From assembly GCF_004134865.1 (NCBI RefSeq), contig NZ_SDPO01000001.1:1054001-1118000 (forward strand): a stretch of 64,000 nt of DNA, read 5' to 3'. The notes beneath the pieces were generated by a model. The model saw only the letters and a program-made list of their open reading frames with translations. It was not told the DNA's origin and did no database searches. This document shows positions 51,102 through 60,028 of the stretch, one piece after another (positions within the stretch are counted from its first letter, which is position 1; each line of letters starts with the position of its first letter). A program made the translations under genes and the position numbers. This stretch comes from Agromyces fucosus. Lineage in GTDB: Bacteria; Actinomycetota; Actinomycetes; Actinomycetales; Microbacteriaceae.

Positions 51102-53929
51102 TTGTCGGTCGCCGCCTTCTTCGCGGGGGCCTTCTTCGCAGGCGCCTTCTTCGCAGCGGGCTTCTTCGCAGCCGGCTTCTTCGCCCGCGGCGCGGCAGGA
51201 CCCTTGTCCCGCTTGATCTGCAACAGTTCGACGGCGCGTTCGAAGGTGATCTCCTCGACCGACTCGGCGCGCGGGATGGTCGCGTTCGTCGTGCCGTCGG
51301 TGACGTAGGGCCCGAATCGGCCATCCTTCACCTTGATGGGCTTGCCGCTCACGGGGTCTGCGTCGAACTCCTTCAGGGCGCTCGAAGCGGCACGTCCGCC
51401 GTACTTCGGCTGAGCGAAGAGCTCCAGCGCGCCGTCGAGGCCGATCTCGAAGATCGCGTCCTCGCTCGGCAGCGTGCGCGTGTCGGTGCCCTTCTTCAGG
51501 TACGGGCCGTAGCGGCCGTTCTGCGCGGTGATCTCGGTCTCGGTCTCGGGGTCGATCCCGACGACGCGCGGCAGGTTCAGGAGCTTCAGCGCCGTCTCGA
51601 AGTCGATCTCCGCCACCTGCATGCTCTTGAAGAGCGAGGCGGTGCGCGGCTTCTCGGCCGGGGCCTTCTTCGCGGCGCGCTTGGCCTTCGGCTTCGGCGC
51701 GTCGACGACCTCACCGGTGGCGGGGTCGACGGATGCCTCGGCGGCCTCGGCCTCGGGAGCAGCCGCCGGCTCAGGATCGAGCTCGGTGACGTACGGGCCG
51801 AAGCGGCCGTCCTTCACGACGACCTCCTTGCCGTTCTCGGGGTTGACGCCGAGCACCCGAGCCTCCTGCACCGGTGCGTCGATGAGCTCGCGCGCCTTCG
51901 CCTCGGTGAGCTCGTCGGGGGCGAGGCCCTCGGGCAGGTTCACCCGTCGCGGCGTCGCGTCCGGCGCGGCGCCCTCTTCGACGATCTCGAGGTAGGGACC
52001 GTACTTGCCGATGCGCAGCGTGATGTCGGGCGCGATCTGCACCGAGTTGATCTCGCGGGCGTCGATCTCGCCGAGGTTGTCGACGACCTGCCGCAGCCCG
52101 CGGTGCTTGTCGGACCCGAAGTAGAAGCTCGAGAGCCAGTCGACGCGGTCGGCCTCGCCGGCGGCGATGTGGTCGAGGTCGTCCTCCATCTCGGCGGTGA
52201 AGTCGTACTCCACGAGATCGCCGAAGTGCTCCTCGAGCAGTCGCACGACCGAGAACGCGATCCAGCTCGGCACGAGCGCCTGGCCTCGCTGGGTGACGTA
52301 CCCGCGGTCCATGATCGTCGAGATGATCGAGGCGAACGTCGAAGGGCGGCCGATGCCGAGCTCCTCGAGTCGCTTCACGAGGCTCGCCTCGGTGTAGCGC
52401 GGCGGCGGCGACGTCTCGTGGCCCTTGGCCTCGAGGTCGGCCATGGCGAGCGACTGCCCCTCCTTCAGCGGGGGCAGCTTCGCCTCGCCGGGAGTCTCGT
52501 CGGCGTTGCGCTCCTCGTCACGGCTCTCCTCATATGCGGCGAGGAAGCCGCGGAAGGTGATGACCGTACCGCTCGCGGTGAACTCGGCGATCGTGCCGCC
52601 GACCGGAGCGGATGCCTCGGCGGGCGCCGAGGCATCCGCTGCCGTCGGGCCGACCTCGATCGTGACCGTGGCCGTCTGGCCCTTGGCGTCGGCCATCTGC
52701 GAGGCGACCGTGCGCTTCCAGATGAGGTCGTACAGCTTGAACTCGCTGCCGCGCAGGACGCTCTGCAGCTCGGCTGGGGTGCGGAACACCTCGCCCGACG
52801 GGCGGATGGCCTCGTGCGCCTCCTGCGCGTTCTTCGACTTGCCGGCGTACACGCGGGGCTTGTCGGGGATCGAGTCGGCACCGTACAGCGCGGTCGCCTG
52901 GGTGCGGGCGGCGGTGATCGCCTGCTGCGACAGCGACGACGAGTCGGTGCGCATATAGGTGATGTAGCCGTTCTCGTAGAGCGACTGCGCCACCCGCATG
53001 GTGTCGCGGGCCGAGAGGCGGAGCTTGCGGGCTGATTCCTGCTGCAGCGTCGAGGTCGTGAACGGTGCGGCCGGGCGCCTGGAGTACGGCTTCGACTCGA
53101 CCTTGGAGACGGTGCGAGAGACGGTCTCCGCCGACAGGGCGGTGACGAGTGCGGCCGCGGTCGCCTCGTCGAGCACGACGGCCTTGCTCTTCAGCGTTCC
53201 GGCGTCGTCGAAGTCGCGGCCGGTCGCGACGCGCTCGCCGCCGAGACGCACGAGCTTCGCCTCGAACGAGGTCGCGTTGTCGGATGCCTCGGCCGAGAAG
53301 CGCCCGGCGAGGTCCCAGTAGCCCGCGGCGACGAAGGCGAGGCGCTCCCGCTCGCGGTCGACGACGAGGCGGGTGGCCGCCGACTGCACACGGCCGGCGG
53401 AGAGGCCGGGGCCGACCTTGCGCCAGAGCACCGGCGAGATCTCGTACCCGTAGATGCGGTCGAGGATGCGCCGGGTCTCCTGCGCGTCGACGAGCGCGGT
53501 GTCGAGCTCGCGGGTGTTGTCCTTCGCCTTCTGGATTGCGTCCTTCGTGATCTCGTGGAAGACCATGCGGCGCACGGGCACCTTCGGCTTGAGCTCCTGC
53601 AGGAGGTGCCACGCGATGGCCTCGCCCTCGCGGTCCTCATCGGTTGCGAGCAGGAGTTCGTCGGCATTCTTCAGCGCGCGCTTGAGTTCGGCGACGGTCT
53701 TCTTCTTGGAGTCGGACACCACGTAGTACGGCTCGAAGCCGTTGTCGACGTCGACGGAGAACTTGCCGAGCGGGCCCTTCTTCAGCTCTGCCGGCAGGTT
53801 CTTGGGCTCGATGAGGTCGCGGATGTGTCCGACGGAAGACAGCACTTCGTAGCCGTCGCCCAGGTATTGGGCGATCGACTTCATCTTCGTGGGCGACTCG
53901 ACGATGACCAGTTTTTTCGCGCCTGACAC
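51098..53929 (-). CDS. topA: DNA topoisomerase I (type IA)
   Basis: A 943-residue actinobacterial-type topoisomerase I. The TOPRIM domain opens with 'VIVESPTKMKSI' and has the acidic motif 'TDEDREGEAIAWH' (96-108); the active Tyr325 is in 'YITYMRTDS'. Beyond the ~600-residue core come several Topo_C repeats ('GRYGPYLKKG', 'GRFGPYVT'-type) instead of zinc fingers, and a Lys/Ala/Pro tail ('AKKPAAKKAPAKKAP'), both typical of actinobacteria. It relaxes negative supercoils. The GTG at 53929 is chosen because AGAGGAG sits 5 bp ahead; the open frame upstream carries no start signals. First gene of the topA-tmk-holB-peptidase operon. The 210-bp gap upstream is free of genes. Confidence 0.96.
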   Translation of the reverse strand: MSGAKKLVIVESPTKMKSIAQYLGDGYEVLSSVGHIRDLIEPKNLPAELKKGPLGKFSVDVDNGFEPYYVVSDSKKKTVAELKRALKNADELLLATDEDREGEAIAWHLLQELKPKVPVRRMVFHEITKDAIQKAKDNTRELDTALVDAQETRRILDRIYGYEISPVLWRKVGPGLSAGRVQSAATRLVVDRERERLAFVAAGYWDLAGRFSAEASDNATSFEAKLVRLGGERVATGRDFDDAGTLKSKAVVLDEATAAALVTALSAETVSRTVSKVESKPYSRRPAAPFTTSTLQQESARKLRLSARDTMRVAQSLYENGYITYMRTDSSSLSQQAITAARTQATALYGADSIPDKPRVYAGKSKNAQEAHEAIRPSGEVFRTPAELQSVLRGSEFKLYDLIWKRTVASQMADAKGQTATVTIEVGPTAADASAPAEASAPVGGTIAEFTASGTVITFRGFLAAYEESRDEERNADETPGEAKLPPLKEGQSLAMADLEAKGHETSPPPRYTEASLVKRLEELGIGRPSTFASIISTIMDRGYVTQRGQALVPSWIAFSVVRLLEEHFGDLVEYDFTAEMEDDLDHIAAGEADRVDWLSSFYFGSDKHRGLRQVVDNLGEIDAREINSVQIAPDITLRIGKYGPYLEIVEEGAAPDATPRRVNLPEGLAPDELTEAKARELIDAPVQEARVLGVNPENGKEVVVKDGRFGPYVTELDPEPAAAPEAEAAEASVDPATGEVVDAPKPKAKRAAKKAPAEKPRTASLFKSMQVAEIDFETALKLLNLPRVVGIDPETETEITAQNGRYGPYLKKGTDTRTLPSEDAIFEIGLDGALELFAQPKYGGRAASSALKEFDADPVSGKPIKVKDGRFGPYVTDGTTNATIPRAESVEEITFERAVELLQIKRDKGPAAPRAKKPAAKKPAAKKAPAKKAPAKKAATDK

Positions 53930-54139
53930 CAGACTCCTCTTTGTTGACAATTGGGACGAGAACGCACATTCGAAGCCGCGCCCCCGAGCGGTGTGCCAGA
54001 GCCGGCGAAATGCTGCGCCGACAGCCACACCATACACACACTGGCCGGGAGGAGGCGCACTCGCGGAACGACGGGACCGGTTCCTGCTTGCTCCCCGCGC
54101 CCCCTTGCGGTTCTCGGCACGCCGAGGAGAATGGCGATC

Positions 54140-54376
54140 ATGGACACCTCAACGACGAGTTCGTACACGGCGATGCTGGTCGATGGACCGCTCGAGGGGA
54201 AGACGGTGGCCACCGCCTTCCTCGAGTCCGGAGACCCTCGACCGCGACTCGAGCTGAACACGGATCAGGGCAAGCACTACGTGTACTCCCGCGCGGCCGG
54301 CATGGAGTTCGCAGCACCGGGAGACGACCGACCGACGGCGGTGGAATACCGCTTCGTCGAGACCGTGTTCGACTGA
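54140..54376 (+). CDS. Small conserved-looking hypothetical protein, 78 aa
   Basis: A 78-residue soluble protein with no known domain that I can name. It begins 'MDTSTTSSYTAMLVDGPLEG' and ends 'VEYRFVETVFD', with beta-strand-like alternation, which suggests a small beta-sandwich or barrel. ATG 54140 is preferred to 54131 since GAGGAG (54124-54129) is at the right distance only for the former. A TTGACA box at 53944-53949 upstream may belong to its promoter. It is divergent from topA and convergent with the pilus locus (18 bp between stop codons). Function unknown. Confidence 0.7.
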   Translation: MDTSTTSSYTAMLVDGPLEGKTVATAFLESGDPRPRLELNTDQGKHYVYSRAAGMEFAAPGDDRPTAVEYRFVETVFD

Positions 54377-54394
54377 TCGATCGGTTCGCGCCGA

Positions 54395-54814
54395 TCACGG
54401 CGGCGCCGACGGCTGACCCGCCCATCCGGGCGGCCCTGCCCTCGCTGAGGCCGTGACCGCGAATCCCGGCACCGCCGCGACGACGACCGTGACGGATGCG
54501 GCGGCACCATCGCCCTCGCAGGCGTCGAGCCGGGCGCCGTTGCGAGCAGCGACGGCACCGGCGAGCCGGCACGGCACACCGGCGACGGCGCCAGACATCG
54601 CATCCGCCGCCGCGAGCGCGGCGGCGTCGGCGGCGTTCGCCGCGCGCTGCGACGCAACGAACACGCCGAGCAGTGCGAGCAGCGCCACGGCGAGCGCGGT
54701 CATCGCCCCGATGATGCCGACCGCGACCACGGACGCCGCCCCCGTCTCGGGATCTCCGGCGCGATCGAGGGCGGCGGCCCGACGCCGGTCGGTGCATCGA
54801 CGCGGGACCATCAC
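54395..54814 (-). CDS. TadE-like pseudopilin, Rv3654c-like (helicase/secretion neighbourhood protein)
   Basis: A 139-residue protein with one N-terminal membrane helix (~28-50, 'AASVVAVGIIGAMTALAVALLALLGVFVA') preceded by a Gly/Glu-type processing region ('DPETGAAS'), as in TadE-like minor pilins, followed by a short extracytoplasmic part with 'QRAANAADAAALAAADA', the family hallmark. Two cysteines (~82 and ~99) could form a disulfide. Start GTG 54814 or ATG 54811; it overlaps the end of tadE (GTGA). It is the last gene of the Tad locus. Confidence 0.85.
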   Translation of the reverse strand: MMVPRRCTDRRRAAALDRAGDPETGAASVVAVGIIGAMTALAVALLALLGVFVASQRAANAADAAALAAADAMSGAVAGVPCRLAGAVAARNGARLDACEGDGAAASVTVVVAAVPGFAVTASARAGPPGWAGQPSAPP

Positions 54815-55155
54815 CGGCCTCCCGTCACCGCGCAGGCCTCCGCGCGCAACTCGATCGCAGCGAGCAGCCCGCTGCCGGAACCGGTGAGCACGGCGCAGAC
54901 GAACTGCCCGTCGGTCGCCGCGGAGAGCCCGGCCCCGCCCGAGACGCGATCGGCGATGGCCGCCGCTGCGCCTTCCGACTCGCCACGACCGAGCGCGCGG
55001 GCCGCGTCCGCGGCCGCGTCCGTCAGGCGCACCTGCTGGCCCGCCAGCTGCACCGAGGCGAGGCTGGCCGCGAGGACGAGTGCGATGGCGGGTAGCGCGA
55101 CCGCGAACTCCGCGGTCACGCTCCCGCGTTCGCCGTCAGCCGACCGTGAGCGCAT
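54811..55155 (-). CDS. tadE: TadE-like pseudopilin
   Basis: A 114-residue TadE protein: a charged leader ending in 'GERGSVTAEFA' (cleavage after Gly, Glu at +5 of the mature end), one hydrophobic helix (~15-38), and 'QLAGQQVRLTDAAADAARALGRGE', the standard TadE continuation. The ATG at 55155 overlaps the end of the DUF4244 pilin gene by 20 bp. Two cysteines near the C-terminus. It is a minor pilin of the Tad/Flp pilus, exported across the membrane and probably cut by a prepilin peptidase encoded elsewhere. Confidence 0.88.
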   Translation of the reverse strand: MRSRSADGERGSVTAEFAVALPAIALVLAASLASVQLAGQQVRLTDAAADAARALGRGESEGAAAAIADRVSGGAGLSAATDGQFVCAVLTGSGSGLLAAIELRAEACAVTGGR

Positions 55156-55375
55156 TCCGCACGAGATCGGTGAGGATACCTCGCACCTCATCGCCGCGGA
55201 GGATGATGACGAGGAGGCCGGCGAACCCGACCGCCGCCATCGTCGCCACGGCGTACTCGGCGGTCGCGGCTCCCCGTTCGCCCGCCAGGCGGACGACGAT
55301 CCGCCTGACGAGGCGAGAGCTCGGCCCGGGTCGCTTGCGCTCTCGTCGGGGTTCGGTGTCGGATCGTGCGTGCAT
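55136..55375 (-). CDS. DUF4244 Flp-type pilin
   Basis: A 79-residue protein of the DUF4244 family, the actinobacterial counterpart of Flp pilin. A basic leader of ~40 residues ends in 'ERGAATAEYAVATMAAVG': the Gly-Ala...Glu-Tyr pair is the class IV prepilin cleavage and Flp motif. One hydrophobic helix and a very short tail follow. ATG 55375 with a strong AGGAGGG. It is probably the main subunit of the pilus. It lies 58 bp after the F-type membrane protein gene and overlaps tadE. Confidence 0.9.
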   Translation of the reverse strand: MHARSDTEPRRERKRPGPSSRLVRRIVVRLAGERGAATAEYAVATMAAVGFAGLLVIILRGDEVRGILTDLVRNALTVG

Positions 55376-55433
55376 GGTGTTCCCTCCTGTGGTGCCGGCT
55401 GGTCGGCTCTCGAATGGCACGAGTCGGATCGGG

Positions 55434-56420
55434 TCACACGGCACCGCCGAGCGTGCCGGTGACGACCGAGATCATGAGCGGCGCGACGCCGAGCAGTACG
55501 AACGCCGGAAGCACGCAGAGTCCGAGCGGCAGCATGAGGCGCACGCCGAGCGCGGCCGCCCGCTCGACGCCCGCCGATCTCGCGGCCCTGCGGAGCCGGA
55601 AGGCCTCGGCGCGCAGCAGCTCGGCGACCGGGGCACCCGCTCGTGCCGCGAGGCCGAGCACGGCCTCGACCTCTGCGCCGTCCCCGGCATGCGGGACGAA
55701 CGCCACGATGGTGTCGCGGGTCAACCCTCGCGCCCGATCGATCGACACTCCGCTCGACATCGCGATCGCGAGCAGTTCGAGTTCGAGGCCGGCATCGACG
55801 CGTGAACGACCGGCCCGCTCGGCGAGAGCCCGGTTCCACCGGTGTCCGAGCCAGAGCATGGCGAGGCCGAGCGCCAGACAGGTGAGCCCGATCGGGTTGC
55901 CGAAGAGCACGCCGATCGTGTCGAAGCCGAGCGTCGCGCCGAACAGCACCGCGATCGCCGGCAACGCCATCACGAGGCGAGCGCTCGCCTCGGGGCCGGC
56001 GAGCGCCGACCGCACCTCCCGTCGCAACTGTGCCTCGTCGCGCAATACCGTCGCGAGGTCGCGCAGGCTCCCGGCCAGTGGTGCACCCGACTCGGCGGCG
56101 ACCGCCCAAGCCGCCGCGAGCACCGGCCACGCCGACGACGTCGTCGGGCGGTCGGCGAGCCCTTCGACGATGACCGGCGCAACCGGATCGCCGCTTCTCG
56201 CCGCCGTTGCCGCGGTCTCGAGGACGGCGGCATCGGCGACCGACATCGAGTCGGCACCCACGTGGCTCCATGCGTTCGGGGCGGGGACGCCGGCGGCGAG
56301 GAGCACGGCGAGCCGCTCCGTGACGGCGGCGATCGCGTCGACCTCGGCCGCCGGGTCGGTGCGCCGACGCCCGGTGACGCGGTCGAGCAGCTGTCTCGGC
56401 GCCGACATCCGCCCGTTCAT
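55434..56420 (-). CDS. Tad pilus inner-membrane protein, TadB and TadC modules in one chain
   Basis: A 328-residue type II secretion F-domain protein. It appears to hold two T2SF modules: the first (~30-165) with 'AAESGAPLAGSLRDLATVLRDEAQLRREV' and membrane helices at ~148-190, the second (~210-325) with 'AIAMSSGVSIDRARGL', 'AARAGAPVAELLRAEAFRLRR' and helices at ~293-320. In most Tad systems TadB and TadC are separate. It is the membrane platform on which the ATPase TadA acts. The ATG at 56420 overlaps the tadA stop (ATGA). Confidence 0.88.
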   Translation of the reverse strand: MNGRMSAPRQLLDRVTGRRRTDPAAEVDAIAAVTERLAVLLAAGVPAPNAWSHVGADSMSVADAAVLETAATAARSGDPVAPVIVEGLADRPTTSSAWPVLAAAWAVAAESGAPLAGSLRDLATVLRDEAQLRREVRSALAGPEASARLVMALPAIAVLFGATLGFDTIGVLFGNPIGLTCLALGLAMLWLGHRWNRALAERAGRSRVDAGLELELLAIAMSSGVSIDRARGLTRDTIVAFVPHAGDGAEVEAVLGLAARAGAPVAELLRAEAFRLRRAARSAGVERAAALGVRLMLPLGLCVLPAFVLLGVAPLMISVVTGTLGGAV

Positions 56421-57526
56421 ATCGCCTCGACGACGAGCCGGTCGCCTCGCTGCTCGAATCTGCCCATCTGCGCGAGGCGGCGCCGACCGCCGGCTCGGTC
56501 GAGGTGGAGCACGAGGTCGAACGCGCTCACCGTCTGTCGGGCGAGCGCATCGGGAGAGAGACCGGCGATGGAGCCGAGTGCTTCGAGACGTGCTGGGACG
56601 TCGGCGAGCGAGTTCGCGTGCAGCGTGCCCGCGCCGCCGTCGTGCCCGGTGTTGAGCGCGGCGAGGAGTTCGCGGAGCTCGGCGCCCCGACATTCGCCGA
56701 CGACGAGTCGATCGGGTCGCATGCGAAGCGCCTCCCTGAGCAGTGCGTCGAGCCCGACCCGACCCGTGCCCTCGAGGTTCGCCTGGCGCGCTTCGAGCGA
56801 GACGACGTGGGGATGATCGATCTGGAGCTCCGCGACGTCTTCGATGACGATCAATCGTTCCCGATCGGGTGCCTCCGCGAGCAGCGCGGCGAGCAACGTC
56901 GTCTTCCCGGTGCCGCCGGCGCCCGTCACGAGGAGGTTCTTGCGGCAACGGACCGCGTCTCGCAGCACCTCCCGCTGCGCCGCATCGACCATCCCGGCCC
57001 GCGCGAGCGCCGCGAGCGAGAATCCCCCGGCCCGTGGCACGCGCACCGAGATCGTCGTGCCGCTCACCGAGACGGGCGGCAGCACGGCGTGCACGCGGAT
57101 GCCGGCGCCGAGTCGCACGTCGACCGCCGGTGTCGCCTCGTCGATGTGGCGCCCGCCGCGAGCGATCAGCTGCACGGCGAGCGCGCGCACCTCCGCCTCA
57201 TCGGCCGCCCAACCCGGTTCGGGCTCGGCTCCGGCGCCGCGGTCGATCCAGAGTCCGCGGTCGCCGTTCACGAAGAGATCGGTCACCGGCCCATCGACGG
57301 CAAACGCCTCGAGCGGGCCGAGCAGGGAGACATCGCCGCCGTGCTGCTGCACCGGTGCGGCATGCGAGGAAGTCGGCATCGCGGGTTCGAGCGCGTCGAC
57401 GGCGATGGCGCGCGACTCGGCTTCACGCGAGGGCCCGGTGACGCGAGGCCCGAACGCACGCTCGACGGCGGGCGGCACCGGCGGTTCACGTTGCCAGGAG
57501 GGCGAAGCGACGAAGGGAAGGGTCAT
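56417..57526 (-). CDS. tadA: Tad pilus secretion ATPase (TadA/CpaF, VirB11-like)
   Basis: A 369-residue type II/IV secretion ATPase. The N-terminal domain ('GPVTDLFVNGDRGLWIDRG') is followed by the RecA-like core: Walker A GAGGTGKTT near residue 200, the Asp box 'VIEDVAELQI', Walker B 'LRMRPDRLVVGECRGAE' and the His box 'GHDGGAGTLHANS'. It powers assembly of the pilus at the inner membrane. Start ATG 57526, with no good ribosome site. First gene of the Tad locus; the CpaE/Rv3660c-like partner that often precedes it is absent here. Confidence 0.93.
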   Translation of the reverse strand: MTLPFVASPSWQREPPVPPAVERAFGPRVTGPSREAESRAIAVDALEPAMPTSSHAAPVQQHGGDVSLLGPLEAFAVDGPVTDLFVNGDRGLWIDRGAGAEPEPGWAADEAEVRALAVQLIARGGRHIDEATPAVDVRLGAGIRVHAVLPPVSVSGTTISVRVPRAGGFSLAALARAGMVDAAQREVLRDAVRCRKNLLVTGAGGTGKTTLLAALLAEAPDRERLIVIEDVAELQIDHPHVVSLEARQANLEGTGRVGLDALLREALRMRPDRLVVGECRGAELRELLAALNTGHDGGAGTLHANSLADVPARLEALGSIAGLSPDALARQTVSAFDLVLHLDRAGGRRRLAQMGRFEQRGDRLVVEAI

Positions 57527-57991
57527 GTCGCGAGCGTACGAACCGACTGCGGCGCTGCGGCATCCGTTCGACCCCTGATACGGAAAGAGCCTCCCCCACA
57601 TCATTGTGGAGGAGGACTCGATCTCGTTTGCGGTGCACACGGGCACTGCCCGTTAACGAAAGGGGGCGGCACCCATTGGGGGGAACAGGTGCCGCCTCGG
57701 CAGCGCAAGGATTGGGGGGAATCACGAGCGCTGCAGGCCACGAAACGAGTGTTCGGGCGGTACTCAGCATACGGCCTGTAGAAGTATGCGCAAGCACTTT
57801 TTGTCCTCATTTGTGCCGACATACAGAATTCTCTGCGCTTAGACACAGGAACGCGCGCCGTTCCGCCGCGAAATCCGTCTGCGACGCTACACGACGCCAC
57901 GATTCCGCGCCTGATCGGAGCGGCGGGTAGTGTGCTGCGTGGGGCAGGCGACCCATCCGAAGAACACTCGCGAAGGAGCGACTGAAGAACC
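57527..57991. other. 465-bp intergenic control region between tadA and acsA
   Basis: No gene is seen. It holds a hairpin with one mismatch (57590-57600 with 57605-57615), a 9-bp hairpin (57665-57673 with 57688-57696), and the undecamer ATTGGGGGGAA twice in direct orientation (57675-57685 and 57711-57721). The stretch 57770-57840 is AT-rich for this genome and is the likely promoter region of acsA; TTGTCC (57807 area) with TACAGAAT downstream is one candidate pair. Operators for RamB or a Crp-type protein are expected for acsA, but I see no certain match. Confidence 0.5.
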
Positions 57992-59944
57992 ATGACCGTT
58001 CAGATCGATCACGCGCTCGAGGAGATCCGGCGATTCCGCCCGAGCCCCGAGTTCGCCGCCCAAGCCGTCGCCGACGAGCATCTCTACGAAGACGCCGCGG
58101 CCGACCGGCTCGGATTCTGGGCCGACCAGGCCCGCGAGCTGCTCACCTGGAGCACCCCGTTCACGCAGACCCTCGACTGGTCGAACCCGCCCTTCGCCAA
58201 GTGGTTCCACGACGGCGAACTCAACGTCGCGTACAACTGCCTCGACCGCCACGTCGAGGCGGGCCTCGGCGATCGCGTCGCGCTCCACTTCGAGGGCGAG
58301 CCGGGCGACAGCCGTTCCATCACCTACGCGGAGCTGACCGCCGAGGTCAAGCGCGCGGCCAACGCCCTCCTCACGCTCGGCGTGCAGTCCGGCGACCGCG
58401 TCGCCATCTACCTCCCGATGATCCCCGAGGCCGTCATCGCGATGCTCGCGTGCGCGCGCATCGGCGCCGTCCACTCGGTGGTGTTCGGCGGATTCTCCTC
58501 GAAGAGCCTGCAGTCGCGCATCGACGACGCCCAGGCCGAGGTCGTCATCACCGCCGACGGCGGCTACCGCAAGGGCAAGGCCTTCCCGCTGAAGCCCACG
58601 GTCGACGAGGCGATCGAAGCCGCCGAGACCACGGTGCGCTCGGTGCTCGTCGTGAACCGCACCGGCGACGACGTGGCATGGGTCGACGGGCGCGACGTGT
58701 CGTGGAGCGAGCAGCTCGCCGCGGCCGATGCCGAGCACGAGGCGCAGGGCTTCAACGCCGAGCACCCGCTGTTCATCCTCTACACCTCGGGAACGACCGG
58801 CAACCCCAAGGGCATCCTGCACACCTCGGGCGGGTATCTCACCCAGACGGCGTTCACCCACAAGAACGTCTTCGACCTGCACCCCGAGCGCGACGTCTAC
58901 TGGTGCACCGCCGACGTCGGCTGGATCACCGGCCACTCCTACGTCGTCTACGGACCGCTGGCCAACGGCGCCACGCAGGTGCTCTACGAGGGCACGCCAG
59001 ACACGCCGCATCCCGGCCGCTGGTGGGAGATCATCGAGAAGTACCGCGTCTCGATCCTGTACACGGCGCCCACCGCCATCCGCTCCTTCATGAAGCAGGG
59101 ACGCGACGTCGTGCGCGATTACAACGTGCGGTCGCTGCGACTCCTCGGCTCGGTCGGCGAACCGATCAACCCCGAGGCCTGGATTTGGTACCGGCACGTG
59201 ATCGGCGGCGGTTCCATCCCCGTGGTCGACACGTGGTGGCAGACCGAGACCGGCGCGATCATGATCTCCGCGCTGCCCGGCATCACCGACCTGAAGCCCG
59301 GTTCGGCGCAGGTTCCAGTGCCCGGCATCTCGATCGACATCGTCGACGACGAGGGCACGCCGATCGAGGGCGAGGGAGGCGGCCTCCTCACGATCACGGA
59401 GCCGTGGCCGTCGATGCTCCGCGGCATCTGGGGCGACCCGGAGCGGTTCAAGGAGACCTACTGGGAGAAATTCGGCGACAAGTACTTCGCCGGCGACGGT
59501 GCCCGCCGCGACGAAGACGGCGACATCTGGCTGCTCGGCCGGGTCGACGACGTCATGAACGTCTCGGGCCACCGGCTCTCGACCGCCGAGATCGAGTCCT
59601 CGCTCGTCGCCCACCCGTGGACGGCCGAGGCCGCGGTCGTCGGCGCTTCCGACGAGGCGACGGGCCAGGCCGTCGTCGCGTTCGTGATCCTGAAGGCCAG
59701 CCAGGCCGATCAGGTGACCGACATCGGCGCGGCGAGCGACGAACTGCGCAAGCACGTCGCCCAGCAGATCGGCGCGATCGCACGGCCCCGTCAGGTGTTC
59801 ATCGTCAATGAGCTGCCGAAGACACGGTCGGGCAAGATCATGCGCCGGCTCCTCCGCGACCTCGCAGAGGGCCGGGAGATCGGCGACACGACGACGCTCG
59901 CCGACACCTCGATCATGCAGGTCATCAGCGAGCAGGTGAAGTAG
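57992..59944 (+). CDS. acsA: Acetyl-CoA synthetase
   Basis: A 650-residue AMP-forming acetate-CoA ligase. Core motifs: '[18 protein letters not shown]' (A3), '[23 protein letters not shown]', '[11 protein letters not shown]' (A5, with the Trp that limits the pocket to acetate), the hinge '[16 protein letters not shown]' (A8) and '[15 protein letters not shown]' (A10) with the Lys that is acetylated for control in other bacteria. It makes acetyl-CoA from acetate, ATP and CoA. ATG 57992 behind GAAGGAG. It is a single-gene unit with a strong terminator. Its products feed the glyoxylate/gluconeogenic route in which pckG at the other end of the window takes part. Confidence 0.97.
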   Translation: MTVQIDHALEEIRRFRPSPEFAAQAVADEHLYEDAAADRLGFWADQARELLTWSTPFTQTLDWSNPPFAKWFHDGELNVAYNCLDRHVEAGLGDRVALHFEGEPGDSRSITYAELTAEVKRAANALLTLGVQSGDRVAIYLPMIPEAVIAMLACARIGAVHSVVFGGFSSKSLQSRIDDAQAEVVITADGGYRKGKAFPLKPTVDEAIEAAETTVRSVLVVNRTGDDVAWVDGRDVSWSEQLAAADAEHEAQGFNAEHPLFILYTSGTTGNPKGILHTSGGYLTQTAFTHKNVFDLHPERDVYWCTADVGWITGHSYVVYGPLANGATQVLYEGTPDTPHPGRWWEIIEKYRVSILYTAPTAIRSFMKQGRDVVRDYNVRSLRLLGSVGEPINPEAWIWYRHVIGGGSIPVVDTWWQTETGAIMISALPGITDLKPGSAQVPVPGISIDIVDDEGTPIEGEGGGLLTITEPWPSMLRGIWGDPERFKETYWEKFGDKYFAGDGARRDEDGDIWLLGRVDDVMNVSGHRLSTAEIESSLVAHPWTAEAAVVGASDEATGQAVVAFVILKASQADQVTDIGAASDELRKHVAQQIGAIARPRQVFIVNELPKTRSGKIMRRLLRDLAEGREIGDTTTLADTSIMQVISEQVK

Positions 59945-59965
59945 GGGGCTTTCCAGCCCTGAGAC

Positions 59966-60007
59966 GACGGATGCCGCGTCGGGAGCGATCCCGACGCGGC
60001 ATCCGTC
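59966..60007. terminator. Strong bidirectional hairpin terminator
   Basis: A perfect 19-bp stem (59966-59984 with 59989-60007), loop GCGA, between the convergent acsA and ridA genes; arms contain GGATGCC/GGCATCC. Confidence 0.9.
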
Positions 60008-60028
60008 ATTCGTGCCTGCTGCCTGCGC

